A stretch of DNA of 64,000 bases from JADJYF01 sp965278995 (GTDB lineage Bacteria; Pseudomonadota; Gammaproteobacteria; Ga0077536), in the NCBI GenBank assembly GCA_965278995.1, contig OZ257136.1:1674001-1738000 (forward strand), written 5' to 3'. Positions 1 through 8,434 of this stretch are shown piece after piece. Both the position numbers and the translations under genes were made by a program. Positions within the stretch are counted from its first letter, which is position 1. Each line of letters starts with the position of its first letter. The notes beneath the pieces are model-generated. The model was not told the origin of the DNA, made no database searches, and worked only from the letters and a program-made list of their open reading frames with translations.

Positions 1-1299
1 GCCGCTGCCGGCCGCGCTCCGGCGCTTGTTGTCTGTCTGCTGGTGACGGGGTGCGCCGCGGCGGGCGACTTCGATCTCGACCTGACTGAACTGAACGAGT
101 TGAGTCCGCGGCCGGGCACGCGCATCGAAGCCGGCAACCTGGCCCGTTACAGTCCGCTGATCGATGCCGATATCGCGCGTCTGATTGCCGGTAACGCTGC
201 CGGAGTCATGGTCGGACCGCCGACATCTTTCGACCCTCACCCCGCTTTCGTCTACGCGACCCAGCAATTCCGCGGCCAGCCGGCATTGACCGATAATCCG
301 GGCAAGCTTGCCGATTTCGCGCAAGGCCGACCTTTCCCCGGCGAATTGCGCCTGGACGACGAACACGCCGGCGCCAAGGCCGCCTGGAACATGCGGTATG
401 CCTATACGGGCGACAGCGGGCTGATCCCCGAGATCCACTGGCAACTCCGCGATTGGCGGAACGAACAGGTTCAGGTGCACATGCTGTTCAAGGCGCGCAG
501 CATGCGCTTCATGTATCGAACCGTGCAGGAGCCGCTACCGTTCGTTGCCGACAATCCGCAGGACGCCTACGGCGCGTTTCTGATGACCGCTGTCGACGCT
601 GGCAGCTATGACGGCGCGCAGGCGCTGGTCTTCGCCAACCGCGATGAATCACGCGAACTGAATGGCTGGGTCTACATTCCGCAGCTTGGCCGTACGCAGA
701 CGCTGGCTTCCTTCTCGACCAGCGAATCGATGTTCGGCAGCGACATTCTGCCGACTGATTTTCTGCTCTACTCCGGGCGCATGGTCGATATGCGTTGGCG
801 CTACCTCGGCACCACCTACATGCTGCTGCCGATGTACCGGCAGGATCAGGTTGAACTCTCGACGACCAAGGCGCGCGAGTACGATTACTGGCACGTCGAC
901 GTCGAGGGTCGTGCCGGCTGCTTCCCGCGCGTTCACTGGCAGCTCCGCCCGACCGTCATCCTCGAAGGCATAGCTACTGATCCGGCCGCGCCAGTCACCC
1001 GCCGCGTGTTCTACCTCGATCAGCAGACCTACGTTCCGGCACTATGGAAAATGTACGGTGCCGACGGCGGGCTGTGGAAAATCGCCATCGGTGCTTATGC
1101 CCACCCCGACTCGCATATCGCGCAAAACCGCGAATCCGGCGCACCCATCCCGACCGCCTTCACGACGCTCGATATCCAAACCAATCGCTGCACCACGCTC
1201 CAATTACTGACTATCGTCAACACCGACAAGGTCAAAGCCGACGACTTCGACACCAGTGCCATGAACAGCGGCGGCCGCGGCGAGTTCCGGCGGAGGTAG
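1..1299 (+). CDS. DUF1329-type outer-membrane lipoprotein, 5' end cut by window
   Basis: The frame is open from the first base of the window, so the first GTG (43) is probably internal and the true start lies upstream. The residues before and around it form a hydrophobic stretch followed by a lipobox (V-T-G-C, cysteine codon at 52-54), as in a lipoprotein signal peptide. The mature part (about 400 residues) resembles the DUF1329 family, with recurrent Trp/Tyr-rich segments (YIPQLGR, TTYMLLPMYR) and a fold related to LolA/LolB lipoprotein carriers. In proteobacteria DUF1329 genes usually accompany DUF1302 porin-like proteins and RND/MMPL transporters, and are linked to handling of hydrophobic substrates. 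An RND transporter lies 7 kb downstream. The molecular function is not established. The family call rests on pattern recognition only. Confidence 0.7.
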   Translation, partial: AAAGRAPALVVCLLVTGCAAAGDFDLDLTELNELSPRPGTRIEAGNLARYSPLIDADIARLIAGNAAGVMVGPPTSFDPHPAFVYATQQFRGQPALTDNPGKLADFAQGRPFPGELRLDDEHAGAKAAWNMRYAYTGDSGLIPEIHWQLRDWRNEQVQVHMLFKARSMRFMYRTVQEPLPFVADNPQDAYGAFLMTAVDAGSYDGAQALVFANRDESRELNGWVYIPQLGRTQTLASFSTSESMFGSDILPTDFLLYSGRMVDMRWRYLGTTYMLLPMYRQDQVELSTTKAREYDYWHVDVEGRAGCFPRVHWQLRPTVILEGIATDPAAPVTRRVFYLDQQTYVPALWKMYGADGGLWKIAIGAYAHPDSHIAQNRESGAPIPTAFTTLDIQTNRCTTLQLLTIVNTDKVKADDFDTSAMNSGGRGEFRRR

Positions 1300-1306
1300 A
1301 GGCAGG

Positions 1307-1432
1307 ATTGTGCCGGGGTGCCGGCCGTGACCGCGACTCCGTCCAAGGCGCTGTCGTACTGGCCCTGGCGGACCTAAAAGAAGTTCCGGTCCACCAGGGC
1401 CAGTACGACGGCGCCGGAACCCCGGCACAATA
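1307..1432. repeat. long imperfect inverted repeat between genes
   Basis: Two arms flank a short centre. The outer arms match as ATTGTGCCGGGGT-x-CCGGC (from 1307) against its complement ending at 1432. The inner arms match as CGTCGTACTGGCCCTGG-x-GGACC against its complement starting at 1388. The left arm carries about 25 extra bases between the two matched blocks. The RNA would fold into a very long hairpin just after the DUF1329 gene. It may end transcription, or it may be a mobile palindromic element. No T-run follows it. Confidence 0.7.
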
Positions 1433-1532
1433 AATCGATCTCGACGTGACCCAATTCGGCTATTCCAGGTCGCGCGACGCTGCTCGAATGAGAACCCTAT
1501 AATCGCCGTTCCAAACCCAGGGGGAACACCTC

Positions 1533-2609
1533 ATGAAATTCAGCCTGCATGTGCAGACCCGTATCACTGACTGGCAGATAGTCAAATTTCTCGAGGACCT
1601 CGGCTACGACGCCTGCTGGGTGCCCGATACCCAGATGATGTGGTCGGACTGCTACGCGACGATGGCGCTGGCCGCACACAACACCTCGCGCATCCGCATT
1701 GGCACCGGTGTTGCGATTACCGGTACCCGAATTGCCCCGACCACGGCAGCAGCCATTGCTTCGATCAACGCGATTGCACCGGGGCGGGTATTTCTCGGTA
1801 TCGGCACCGGCCATACCGCGATGCGTGTCATGGGTCAGGACCCGCTGCCGATCAAGGAATTCCGTGACTACCTGCGTGTCGTTCGCGCCTTGTTGCACGG
1901 CGAAGAAGTCGATTTCACTTATCGCGACCGCACGACCAGCATCGTCTGGCAGAACCACGGGCCGGGTTTTCGCAATATCGAAAACCCGATCCCGATATAT
2001 GTCGCCGCCAACGGGCCGCGCGCGCTGCGCAGCGCCGGCATGTACGGCGATGGACTGGTCTCGATATTCAACGAACAGAAAGACGTGCTGGAATATAATC
2101 TGAAACACATGCACGAAGGCGCCGCCACGGCTGGCCGCAGTGCCGTCAACTTTCACACGACGACGCTGACGAACGCCGTGATTCTGCACGCCGGGGACAA
2201 GCTTACCGATGATGCGGTCGTCGAGCGCGCCGGCTCATGGGTCGTCACGGCGCTGCATTTCGTCTACGAAATCTGGCGCTACACCAAGGATGACGCTGTT
2301 GTCCCGCAGTACATGAAAGAAATCTGGGAGGAGTACGTCGACCATGTCGATAATTTCCCGCTTCCGCCCGAAAAGCGCCATCAGGTGCTACATGAAGGCC
2401 ACTGCAGCTTTTACGCTGCCGGTGAACGGAAGTTCATCACGCCGACAATGATCGACGGCACTTCGCTGGTTGGCAGCCCGGCCGAAATCGCCGAGAAGAT
2501 CCGTCAGGCGGAAAAAAACGGCCTGAATGAAGTCAGCCTGCTGCCGCCACTCAGTCACGTACGTGACGTGGCGCGCGAGTTCGCCGAAAAAGTCATTCCG
2601 CTCTGCTGA
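1533..2609 (+). CDS. LLM-class (luciferase-like) flavin/F420-dependent oxidoreductase
   Basis: 358 residues, the usual length for the luciferase-like monooxygenase/F420-dependent reductase superfamily (TIM barrel). Family features are the N-terminal strand with a WVPD segment (residues 29-32), the GTGV segment (57-60) and the GRVFLGIGTG loop (84-93), where such proteins bind flavin or F420 phosphate. The start is supported by a GGGGGAA ribosome site 7 bases before the ATG. The substrate cannot be read from the sequence. Members act as methylene-H4MPT reductase-like enzymes, alkane or nitrilotriacetate monooxygenases, or F420 oxidoreductases. It is read in the same direction as the DUF1329 gene but separated by a long hairpin, and it ends 6 bp from the convergent GFA gene. 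Confidence 0.85.
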   Translation: MKFSLHVQTRITDWQIVKFLEDLGYDACWVPDTQMMWSDCYATMALAAHNTSRIRIGTGVAITGTRIAPTTAAAIASINAIAPGRVFLGIGTGHTAMRVMGQDPLPIKEFRDYLRVVRALLHGEEVDFTYRDRTTSIVWQNHGPGFRNIENPIPIYVAANGPRALRSAGMYGDGLVSIFNEQKDVLEYNLKHMHEGAATAGRSAVNFHTTTLTNAVILHAGDKLTDDAVVERAGSWVVTALHFVYEIWRYTKDDAVVPQYMKEIWEEYVDHVDNFPLPPEKRHQVLHEGHCSFYAAGERKFITPTMIDGTSLVGSPAEIAEKIRQAEKNGLNEVSLLPPLSHVRDVAREFAEKVIPLC

Positions 2610-2615
2610 GCACCA

Positions 2616-3044
2616 TCAACGGCCAGGTTCGAGCTGCTCGTATCGCGGCAGATTACCGCCGATGTCATCCCACGACGCGGCATCGGCGGTATAAATGTGG
2701 CCCCCGTGCACAACGCCGGGCATGTCGGTAAACAGGCCGGCACGCACGCGCACGATTGTGGCGTCATCGCGCTGGCTGTAGATCGGCGACCCGCAACGAC
2801 CACAGAAGTAGCGCGACTTGCCCGGCGTTGCCCTGTAATGTCGCAGACAGTTCTCAGGATCACGTAACGTAAAATCCCCTTGCGCTACCGGCACCACCGC
2901 GATGAACGCGCTGCCAGCAGTTTTTCGACACTGCGCACAATGACAACACATGAGCTCGCTCGCCGGAGCACGCACCTCGACTGTCACTGCCCCGCATAGA
3001 CAACGCCCACACCACGGCGTCTCTGGCACGTTGACCGCGCTCAT
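2616..3044 (-). CDS. GFA-family (CENP-V/Gfa-like) zinc protein
   Basis: 142 residues from ATG at 3044. A longer upstream frame exists, but the family-like sequence begins here. It has the GFA zinc pattern: CxC at residues 15-17, CxxC at 36-39 in the typical CRKTAGSAF context, and CxxC at 81-84 in CGRCGSPIY. The family is named for Gfa, proposed to speed formaldehyde-glutathione adduct formation, but most members have no demonstrated function. It is convergent with the LLM oxidoreductase (6 bp gap) and divergent from the next gene. A second, diverged GFA protein lies at 51521-52012. Confidence 0.88.
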   Translation of the reverse strand: MSAVNVPETPWCGRCLCGAVTVEVRAPASELMCCHCAQCRKTAGSAFIAVVPVAQGDFTLRDPENCLRHYRATPGKSRYFCGRCGSPIYSQRDDATIVRVRAGLFTDMPGVVHGGHIYTADAASWDDIGGNLPRYEQLEPGR

Positions 3045-3180
3045 TTGGGTTGTCCGGCGAAGCCGATGTTGAGCGAGTTCTTCATAGGTCGAGGTCAGGG
3101 TTCCGTCTATTGTCGGTATCCAGGGCGCATGGCACCATGCGCCGCGAGACTTGATCTTAGCCCACTGCAGGAAGTTCGCC

Positions 3181-3894
3181 ATGCAATTGCCCGTCAGTCC
3201 CCGCCCGCGACGGGTGCCACACCGTTCAGTGGCCCGGCTGAAGGACGATAAGCATCGCCGTGCTCGCGCCATGCTTGCCATCGTCCTTCTCGCGCTCACG
3301 CTGTCGGCAGCAGGTGCACCCGCGATTGATGGCAGTTGGGTCTTGAACGAGGACGCCAGCATCGATCCCGACGATGCCTTCGATGACATGCTGCGACGCG
3401 ATGCCTACCCTGTGCCCTATATCGAGCCGGGCCCTGGCGAGGCGACCTCGTCGCGCGATGCATCGCAGACCGAGTATTGGGAAACGGTCAGAAAAGGCAA
3501 GGAGTCCCATTCCTTGAAGAACCTTCAGCGCCTGGGCGCCGCGTACCCGCTGGTTATCGCCGAGCGCGTCGATATACGGACCGTCGGTAACGGTTTCGAA
3601 ATCGTCTACGACGAAGCCCTGCCCCGCGACCTGCAAATCAACCCCAAAGGGCGCGTCTTCTCCGCCAGCGGTGACGAACTGACCCATGACACCATCGGCT
3701 TCACCATCGCCTATTGGGACCAGGACGTACTGGCACTCGAAACCGATCTCCCAGAGGGCGGCAAAGTCTACGAGCGTTTCCGCGTCTACGACAATCCGCG
3801 TCAACTCGAATACATGATCAAGCTCGAGATGCGCGTATTGAAAGAACCCGTCGAGTTCAAACGCCTGCTGGTGCCCGCCGGGAGCGACGAGTAG
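3181..3894 (+). CDS. exported protein of unknown function
   Basis: 237 residues. The ATG at 3181 is preferred because AGGAAG lies about 7 bases before it. It gives a long arginine-rich N-terminus followed by a hydrophobic core (MLAIVLLALTLSAAGAPA, residues 31-48) and a likely signal-peptidase site. An alternative ATG at 3271 would start at the hydrophobic core but has no good ribosome site. The mature part has no cysteines I could see and no motif I recognise. It resembles small DUF-type secreted proteins that begin IDGSWVLNEDASID after cleavage. The TAG stop codon is the first triplet of the inverted-repeat element that follows. Confidence 0.6.
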   Translation: MQLPVSPRPRRVPHRSVARLKDDKHRRARAMLAIVLLALTLSAAGAPAIDGSWVLNEDASIDPDDAFDDMLRRDAYPVPYIEPGPGEATSSRDASQTEYWETVRKGKESHSLKNLQRLGAAYPLVIAERVDIRTVGNGFEIVYDEALPRDLQINPKGRVFSASGDELTHDTIGFTIAYWDQDVLALETDLPEGGKVYERFRVYDNPRQLEYMIKLEMRVLKEPVEFKRLLVPAGSDE

Positions 3895-4037
3895 CAGGCT
3901 GGTGAAAAACGTAGCGAGCGAAGGCAGGACAAGGCGCGCGAGCGCGCAAAACCGGAGTTTACATGGAGTAAATGAGGATTTTGCGCGCTCGTGCAACGCG
4001 GTCATGCCGAGCGCAGTAGTTTTTCACCAGCCTGCTA
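3892..4037. repeat. nested palindromic repeat element, full-length copy
   Basis: Outer arms TAGCAGGCTGGTGAAAAAC (3892-3910) and its exact complement (4019-4037). Middle arms GAGCGCGCAAAA (3940-3951) and TTTTGCGCGCTC (3979-3990). Inner arms TTTAC (3958-3962) and GTAAA (3968-3972). The element fills the gap between two convergent genes, and the terminal triplets are the TAG stops of both. A 40-base block (3906-3945) recurs without mismatch at 40532-40571. It has no coding capacity, so it is a REP/MITE-like palindromic element that could also act as a bidirectional terminator. Confidence 0.9.
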
Positions 4038-5282
4038 GCCGGTGAGCGAATTCGCCAGCTCGTCGCGAAACTGGGGATGGGCAATTGCGATGAGCGCCTC
4101 GGCCCGTTGCCACAGCGATTTACCGCGCAATCTCGCAATGCCGTATTCGGTGACGACGTAGTCGATGCAATAGCGTGGTGTCGTGACAACGCTGCCGGGG
4201 GCCAACGTCGCGACGATTTTAGAGCGCGCATCGCCGGCCGTGGTCGAGGTCAGTGCGATGATGGAGACACCTTGCTCTGACTGGGCCGCCGCTTCGATGT
4301 AGTCCAGACTGCCGCCGACACCGCTGATTTGAACCGCGCCGAGTGTCTCGCCGTTACTCTGCCCGTGCAGATCGATCTCGATTGCGGAATTGATCGAGAC
4401 AAAGCGAGGCAGCTTGGACAGCTCGAGCGGATTGTGGGTCACCGTCATGGGCTGCATGTCGACCTGGGCATGGCCATCGCAATAGCGATACAGCGTGCTG
4501 TCGCCGGCTAATTCGCCGGTCAATACACGCGTACCGGCGTGCGTGCGCTCCAGAAACGTAACCAGACTCTGCGAAACCATACCGGAAAACAAGTTGACGC
4601 CCGGCACTTCGCACAGCCGACCGAGTACGCGATCCGGAACTGCGCCGATACCGAACTGTACCCAGGCCTGCTCTGGTACCAGACTGAGTACGTGTTCGAT
4701 GATGCGTTCGTCACGGGCTTCCGGCTGACCGGTGTCGTAGGTCGCAAGCGGCAGCGATGATTCACACGCGAAATCGATGCGCGACAGCGGAATGCGGCTC
4801 AGACCGCCGGTGACCGGCATATTGCTGTTGAACTCGGCAATGACGAGATCGGCGTTGTCGATGAAATGCCGATTGGCGCCGAGCGAAATGCCCAGACTCA
4901 CTGTACCGTCGGCCAGTGGCGGCGTGGTCTGCACCACTGCGACCGATGCATGCAACGGGCCGCCGCGACAGATTGTTCGGGTCAGATCGCTCAGACGTAT
5001 CGGCACGAAACTCACTTTTCGTCTGTCGTTTTCCTTGAACAAATGGCGGATTTTCGGCGCTGCCTGCCACGTCAGGTAATGAAAGTTCTGACCCAGACCG
5101 CGCTCGAGGAAGCCATAGTCGCCGAGTGCCAGTCCCGAACAGACCGTCAGATTCCGGAATCGCTCGACCTCGGCGCTGAAGGCCGAAAAAAATATCCGTG
5201 GCTCGGCACAGGCGCCAGGAAAATACGCCATGCAGCCGTCGGGGATTGCCGCCACTGCGGCGCTGGGACTGACAAGTTTCAT
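4035..5282 (-). CDS. acetyl-CoA hydrolase/CoA-transferase family protein
   Basis: 415 residues, near the length of 4-hydroxybutyrate/butyryl-CoA:acetate CoA-transferases. Landmarks are EFNSNMP (150-156), which matches the family's EVN-type motif, QFGIGAVPD (209-217) for the QxGIGxxPD motif, and ISGVGGSLDY near residue 320 for the GVGGQxDF motif. The family moves CoA between acyl groups or hydrolyses acyl-CoA. At the position where classic members have the catalytic Glu (HTEM-type segment) this protein seems to have FSGM, with Gly at 234. The reaction is therefore uncertain. No strong ribosome site precedes the ATG. It is convergent with the exported protein and divergent from the SDR gene. 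Confidence 0.85.
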   Translation of the reverse strand: MKLVSPSAAVAAIPDGCMAYFPGACAEPRIFFSAFSAEVERFRNLTVCSGLALGDYGFLERGLGQNFHYLTWQAAPKIRHLFKENDRRKVSFVPIRLSDLTRTICRGGPLHASVAVVQTTPPLADGTVSLGISLGANRHFIDNADLVIAEFNSNMPVTGGLSRIPLSRIDFACESSLPLATYDTGQPEARDERIIEHVLSLVPEQAWVQFGIGAVPDRVLGRLCEVPGVNLFSGMVSQSLVTFLERTHAGTRVLTGELAGDSTLYRYCDGHAQVDMQPMTVTHNPLELSKLPRFVSINSAIEIDLHGQSNGETLGAVQISGVGGSLDYIEAAAQSEQGVSIIALTSTTAGDARSKIVATLAPGSVVTTPRYCIDYVVTEYGIARLRGKSLWQRAEALIAIAHPQFRDELANSLTG

Positions 5283-5473
5283 GACCGGTGTACTGCTCGA
5301 ATTTGCTGGCGGAGAGCGCCAGTGTACTGGAACGCGACGGTGGCCGCGGCGTTGGCGGGCGCACGGTCAGAATGTTATAAGACCGACTTCATCGCACCGG
5401 CACGGGCGCACGGCATCGCAAGACTCGCGGCCGGCGCGCCTATCATTCAGTACGTTATTTCGAGGAGCTACGC

Positions 5474-6238
5474 ATGTCCGGCATCCTGCATCAGAAATCC
5501 ATCATCATCACTGGCGGCAGTACGGGCATCGGCCGCGCAACTGCGCTGCGCTGCGCCGAGGAAGGGGCACTGCTCGTGATCGCAGACGTCAATGTCGCTG
5601 CCGGTGAGGAGATATGCGCCGAAATAACCCAAGGCGGCGGCCGCGCGCGTTTCGTCAAGACTGATGTCACGCGCACCGACGATGTCAAAGCAATGATCGC
5701 TGCAGCCGTCGAGAGCTACGGGCGTATCGATGGCGCTTTCAACAATGCCGGCATCGAGGGCACCTTCACCAGCATCACGAAAATGACCGAGGCCGACTAT
5801 GACCGCACGCTCGCCGTCGACCTGAAAGGTGTCTGGCTGTGCGTCAAATATCAGATAGAGCAGTTCCTCAAACAAGGCAGTAGCGGGTCGATTGTCAGTA
5901 CGGCGTCGGTCGCCGGACTGGTCGGTACGCGCGGCGGTTCAGCGTATTGCGCTGCGAAGCATGGCGTCGTGGGTCTGACCAAATGCGCGGCTCTCGAATA
6001 CGCGCGCAAGGCAATTCGTGTCAACGCGGTCTGCCCTGGTGTCATTCAGACACCGATGGTCGATCGCATGACAGCCGAATCCGGTATCGCGCACCAGGCG
6101 CTGATCGATCAGGAACCGATGGCCCGCCTGGGCCAACCGCGTGAAATCGGCGAGGCGGTGATCTGGCTGTTGTCCGACCACTCGTCGTTTGTCACCGGGA
6201 TCGCCATGCCGGTGGATGGCGGCTACGTCGCACTCTGA
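5474..6238 (+). CDS. SDR-family NAD(P)-dependent oxidoreductase
   Basis: 254 residues, classical short-chain dehydrogenase size. The cofactor motif TGGSTGIG is at 13-20, Asp38 after the second strand suggests NAD preference, NNAG is at 90-93, and the catalytic Ser142-Tyr158-Lys162 set is present (YCAAK). The C-terminal MPVDGGYVAL is typical of the glucose/3-oxoacyl-reductase-like branch. AGGAGC about 7 bases before the ATG supports the start. The substrate is unknown. Divergence from a CoA-transferase gene fits a role in acid or alcohol catabolism, but this is context only. Confidence 0.92.
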   Translation: MSGILHQKSIIITGGSTGIGRATALRCAEEGALLVIADVNVAAGEEICAEITQGGGRARFVKTDVTRTDDVKAMIAAAVESYGRIDGAFNNAGIEGTFTSITKMTEADYDRTLAVDLKGVWLCVKYQIEQFLKQGSSGSIVSTASVAGLVGTRGGSAYCAAKHGVVGLTKCAALEYARKAIRVNAVCPGVIQTPMVDRMTAESGIAHQALIDQEPMARLGQPREIGEAVIWLLSDHSSFVTGIAMPVDGGYVAL

Positions 6239-6271
6239 TATCGCTACTCTGATTGGGCCGGCAACACGAAC

Positions 6272-6493
6272 TCAATCGAGCCAGCTCAATCCTAAGGTTC
6301 CGCGCAGGAAATAAGCCGCGCAGCACAGGCAGGTCAGGCCACCCCAGAACTTCAACCAGTTCTGGCGGCCGCGCACGCCAAGGATGAGAAAAACAATACC
6401 GACCGCGAGCGTGAACACAACGGTCGCCGTGACGAGGTCGGCACTGCTTTCGACCGGCACCGCAGCGCCGGTTTCGGTCATGCGATAACGCAT
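6272..6493 (-). CDS. small two-helix membrane protein, unknown
   Basis: 73 residues. There are two hydrophobic segments, about residues 20-40 (DLVTATVVFTLAVGIVFLIL) and 50-66 (FWGGLTCLCCAAYFLRG), with a basic loop between them, so it is probably an inner-membrane hairpin. An AGG lies 6-8 bases before the ATG at 6493; an internal ATG at 6481 is also possible. It sits between the SDR gene (convergent, 33 bp away) and the acyl-CoA synthetase gene, read in the same direction as the latter. No family recognised. It could be a chance frame, but the amphipathic pattern argues for a real gene. Confidence 0.5.
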   Translation of the reverse strand: MRYRMTETGAAVPVESSADLVTATVVFTLAVGIVFLILGVRGRQNWLKFWGGLTCLCCAAYFLRGTLGLSWLD

Positions 6494-6520
6494 CAGCCTG
6501 AGTCCGGCAGACTGCTGGCG

Positions 6521-8176
6521 TCAGGACTTGCCGGCGCTCTCGGCCAGGCGTTTCTTTTCCAGTTCACGCAGTTCGCGACGCATGATTTTGCCGGTGGTCG
6601 TCATCGGCAGACTCGTTACGAACTCAATCAGGCGTGGCACCTCGTGGCGCGCGACCCGACTGCGCACGAACTCGCGCAGTTCCTCGACCAGCGTCTCGCT
6701 GCCCGCGACACCTTGCTTCAGGATGATGAAGGCCTTGATGATCTCGGTGCGTACCGGGTCTGGCACGCCGATAGCCGCAGCCATCTGCACTGCCTCGTGC
6801 TTGAGCAGAGCGTCTTCAATCTCGCTCGGTCCGATACGGTAGCCGGAACTCGTGATGACATCATCACCACGGCCGTGGAACCAGAAATAGCCATCGTCGT
6901 CCATGTGCCCGACGTCGCCGGTAATGAGCCAGTCGCCGATGAACTTGTCGCGGGTCGATTCCGGCTTGTTCAGGTACTCAAGCAGCATGACCGGATGCGG
7001 GCGTTTACAGGCGATGTGACCTTCGGTGCCATGGGCAACCTCGTTACCCTGGTCGTCGATGATGGCGCAGACCGTGCCCGGCGTCGGTTTGCCGAGCGAA
7101 CCCGGTTTGATCGGAAAGACGTTGCCGTTGTTGCCCAGAATGACATTGCATTCGGTTTGACCGAAACCCTCGTTGATGCTGAGCTTAAGTTCCTTCTGCG
7201 CCCACTCGAGCAGACCCGCGCCGACCGCTTCGCCGCCGGACAGCACAGCGCGCAGTTTTATCTGGTAACGCGACAGGGGATCTTCGACCTGCCGCATCAG
7301 TTTCAGCATGGTCGGCGTCAGCAGCGCCAGCGTGACTTCGTGCTCGGCCAGGATGCGATAGGCGTAGTCCGCATCGAAGCCTTTCATCGCTGTGGCTACG
7401 ACCTTGCAGCCGTGGAACCAGCCCGGCATCAGGACATCCATGAGACCGGCCATCCAGGCCCAGTCAGCTGGCGACCACAAGGCGTCTTTCGGCTGCGGGA
7501 AGAAATCGTAGATAAACTCTAGACTCGGCATGTGACCCAGCATCATGCGGTGCGGTTGCACTGAACCTTTCGGCATGCCGGTGGTGCCCGAGGTGTAGCT
7601 GATCCAGGCAATATCCTCGGCGCGCGTGCGGACGTTGGTGAATTCCGTCGAGGCGCCGTCGATGGCACGCCAGTAATTCGTCGAACCGTCCGGCTCGCCA
7701 TCGATAACGAGTATGCGTTCGAGCGTCGGGCACTCGGCACGCAGTGCAGCAATCTTCGGATAGTTGGCCATGTCCGTAATGACCACCCGCGTACCGGCAT
7801 CGTTGAGCCGGTAAGTAATTGCATCACCGCCAAACAGTACCGAACACGGCCCGGACACCATGCCGGCTTTCCAGCACGCGACATGCGCAATGGCACATTC
7901 CGGATCCTGCGCCAGGACCAAGGTCACGCGGTCGCCGCGCTTCAGACCATAGCTGAGCAAGGTATTCGCGAGCTGATTGGCATAACGACGGACGTCGGCG
8001 AAGGTATAGCTATGGACTTTTTTCGCCGCATCTTCATAAACCAGGGCGACCCGTGCGGGGTCATCTGCCCATCGATCACAGACATCGTCGGCGATGTTGT
8101 AGAACTCGGGAATATTCCATTTGAAGTTGTCATAGACTTCGGCGTACGTTGCGCCGCGCTGCAGCAGATTGGTCAT
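6521..8176 (-). CDS. AMP-dependent acyl-CoA synthetase (ACSM/acetyl-CoA-synthetase-like)
   Basis: 551 residues from ATG 8176, which follows a strong GGGGGAGAG ribosome site; the longer frame upstream is rejected. It activates a carboxylic acid to acyl-AMP and then to acyl-CoA. Motifs are the P-loop YTSGTTGMPKG (194-204), GFGQTE (337-342), GDVGHMDDDGY (420-430), GRGDD hinge (435-439) and the C-terminal TTGKIMR, whose lysine performs adenylation. The overall pattern matches medium-chain acyl-CoA synthetases and related ligases, but chain length cannot be read from sequence. It is divergent from the RND transporter gene. Confidence 0.92.
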   Translation of the reverse strand: MTNLLQRGATYAEVYDNFKWNIPEFYNIADDVCDRWADDPARVALVYEDAAKKVHSYTFADVRRYANQLANTLLSYGLKRGDRVTLVLAQDPECAIAHVACWKAGMVSGPCSVLFGGDAITYRLNDAGTRVVITDMANYPKIAALRAECPTLERILVIDGEPDGSTNYWRAIDGASTEFTNVRTRAEDIAWISYTSGTTGMPKGSVQPHRMMLGHMPSLEFIYDFFPQPKDALWSPADWAWMAGLMDVLMPGWFHGCKVVATAMKGFDADYAYRILAEHEVTLALLTPTMLKLMRQVEDPLSRYQIKLRAVLSGGEAVGAGLLEWAQKELKLSINEGFGQTECNVILGNNGNVFPIKPGSLGKPTPGTVCAIIDDQGNEVAHGTEGHIACKRPHPVMLLEYLNKPESTRDKFIGDWLITGDVGHMDDDGYFWFHGRGDDVITSSGYRIGPSEIEDALLKHEAVQMAAAIGVPDPVRTEIIKAFIILKQGVAGSETLVEELREFVRSRVARHEVPRLIEFVTSLPMTTTGKIMRRELRELEKKRLAESAGKS

Positions 8177-8229
8177 ACTCTCCCCCCTGAAAATGATATC
8201 GCGCTGCCTCGGCCGACCCGGTTGGCGAG

Positions 8230-8248
8230 CACCCGCGCAGCGCGGGTG
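8230..8248. promoter_or_regulatory. perfect 19-base palindrome between divergent genes, possible operator
   Basis: CACCCGCGC-A-GCGCGGGTG is an exact palindrome about a central A. It lies 54 bases upstream of the acyl-CoA synthetase start and 187 bases upstream of the RND start. The loop would be too tight for a good RNA hairpin, so a dimeric-regulator site is the better guess. No regulator gene is adjacent. Confidence 0.35.
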
Positions 8249-8360
8249 GCTAACGATATCACATGCTCTTGGCACACTACTGCCTCTGATCCAGTGCTCT
8301 GATCGCGCCGGAGCCGTCATCAGTTCGAATGAGTTCAAACGCCACCGGCGCGCACCAAAA

Positions 8361-8390
8361 TTGACGCCATCGCGAGCCCGTGACTATAGT
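8361..8390 (+). promoter_or_regulatory. sigma-70-type promoter for the RND/LolA-like pair
   Basis: A -35 box TTGACG (8361-8366), an 18-base spacer and a -10 box TATAGT (8385-8390). Transcription would begin near 8397, about 38 bases before the RND start codon at 8435. Spacing and hexamers are both close to consensus. Confidence 0.6.
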
Positions 8391-8434
8391 CCCGCGCCCA
8401 TCACACCCGGTATGCGAGGAACGCTGAGGCGCGC

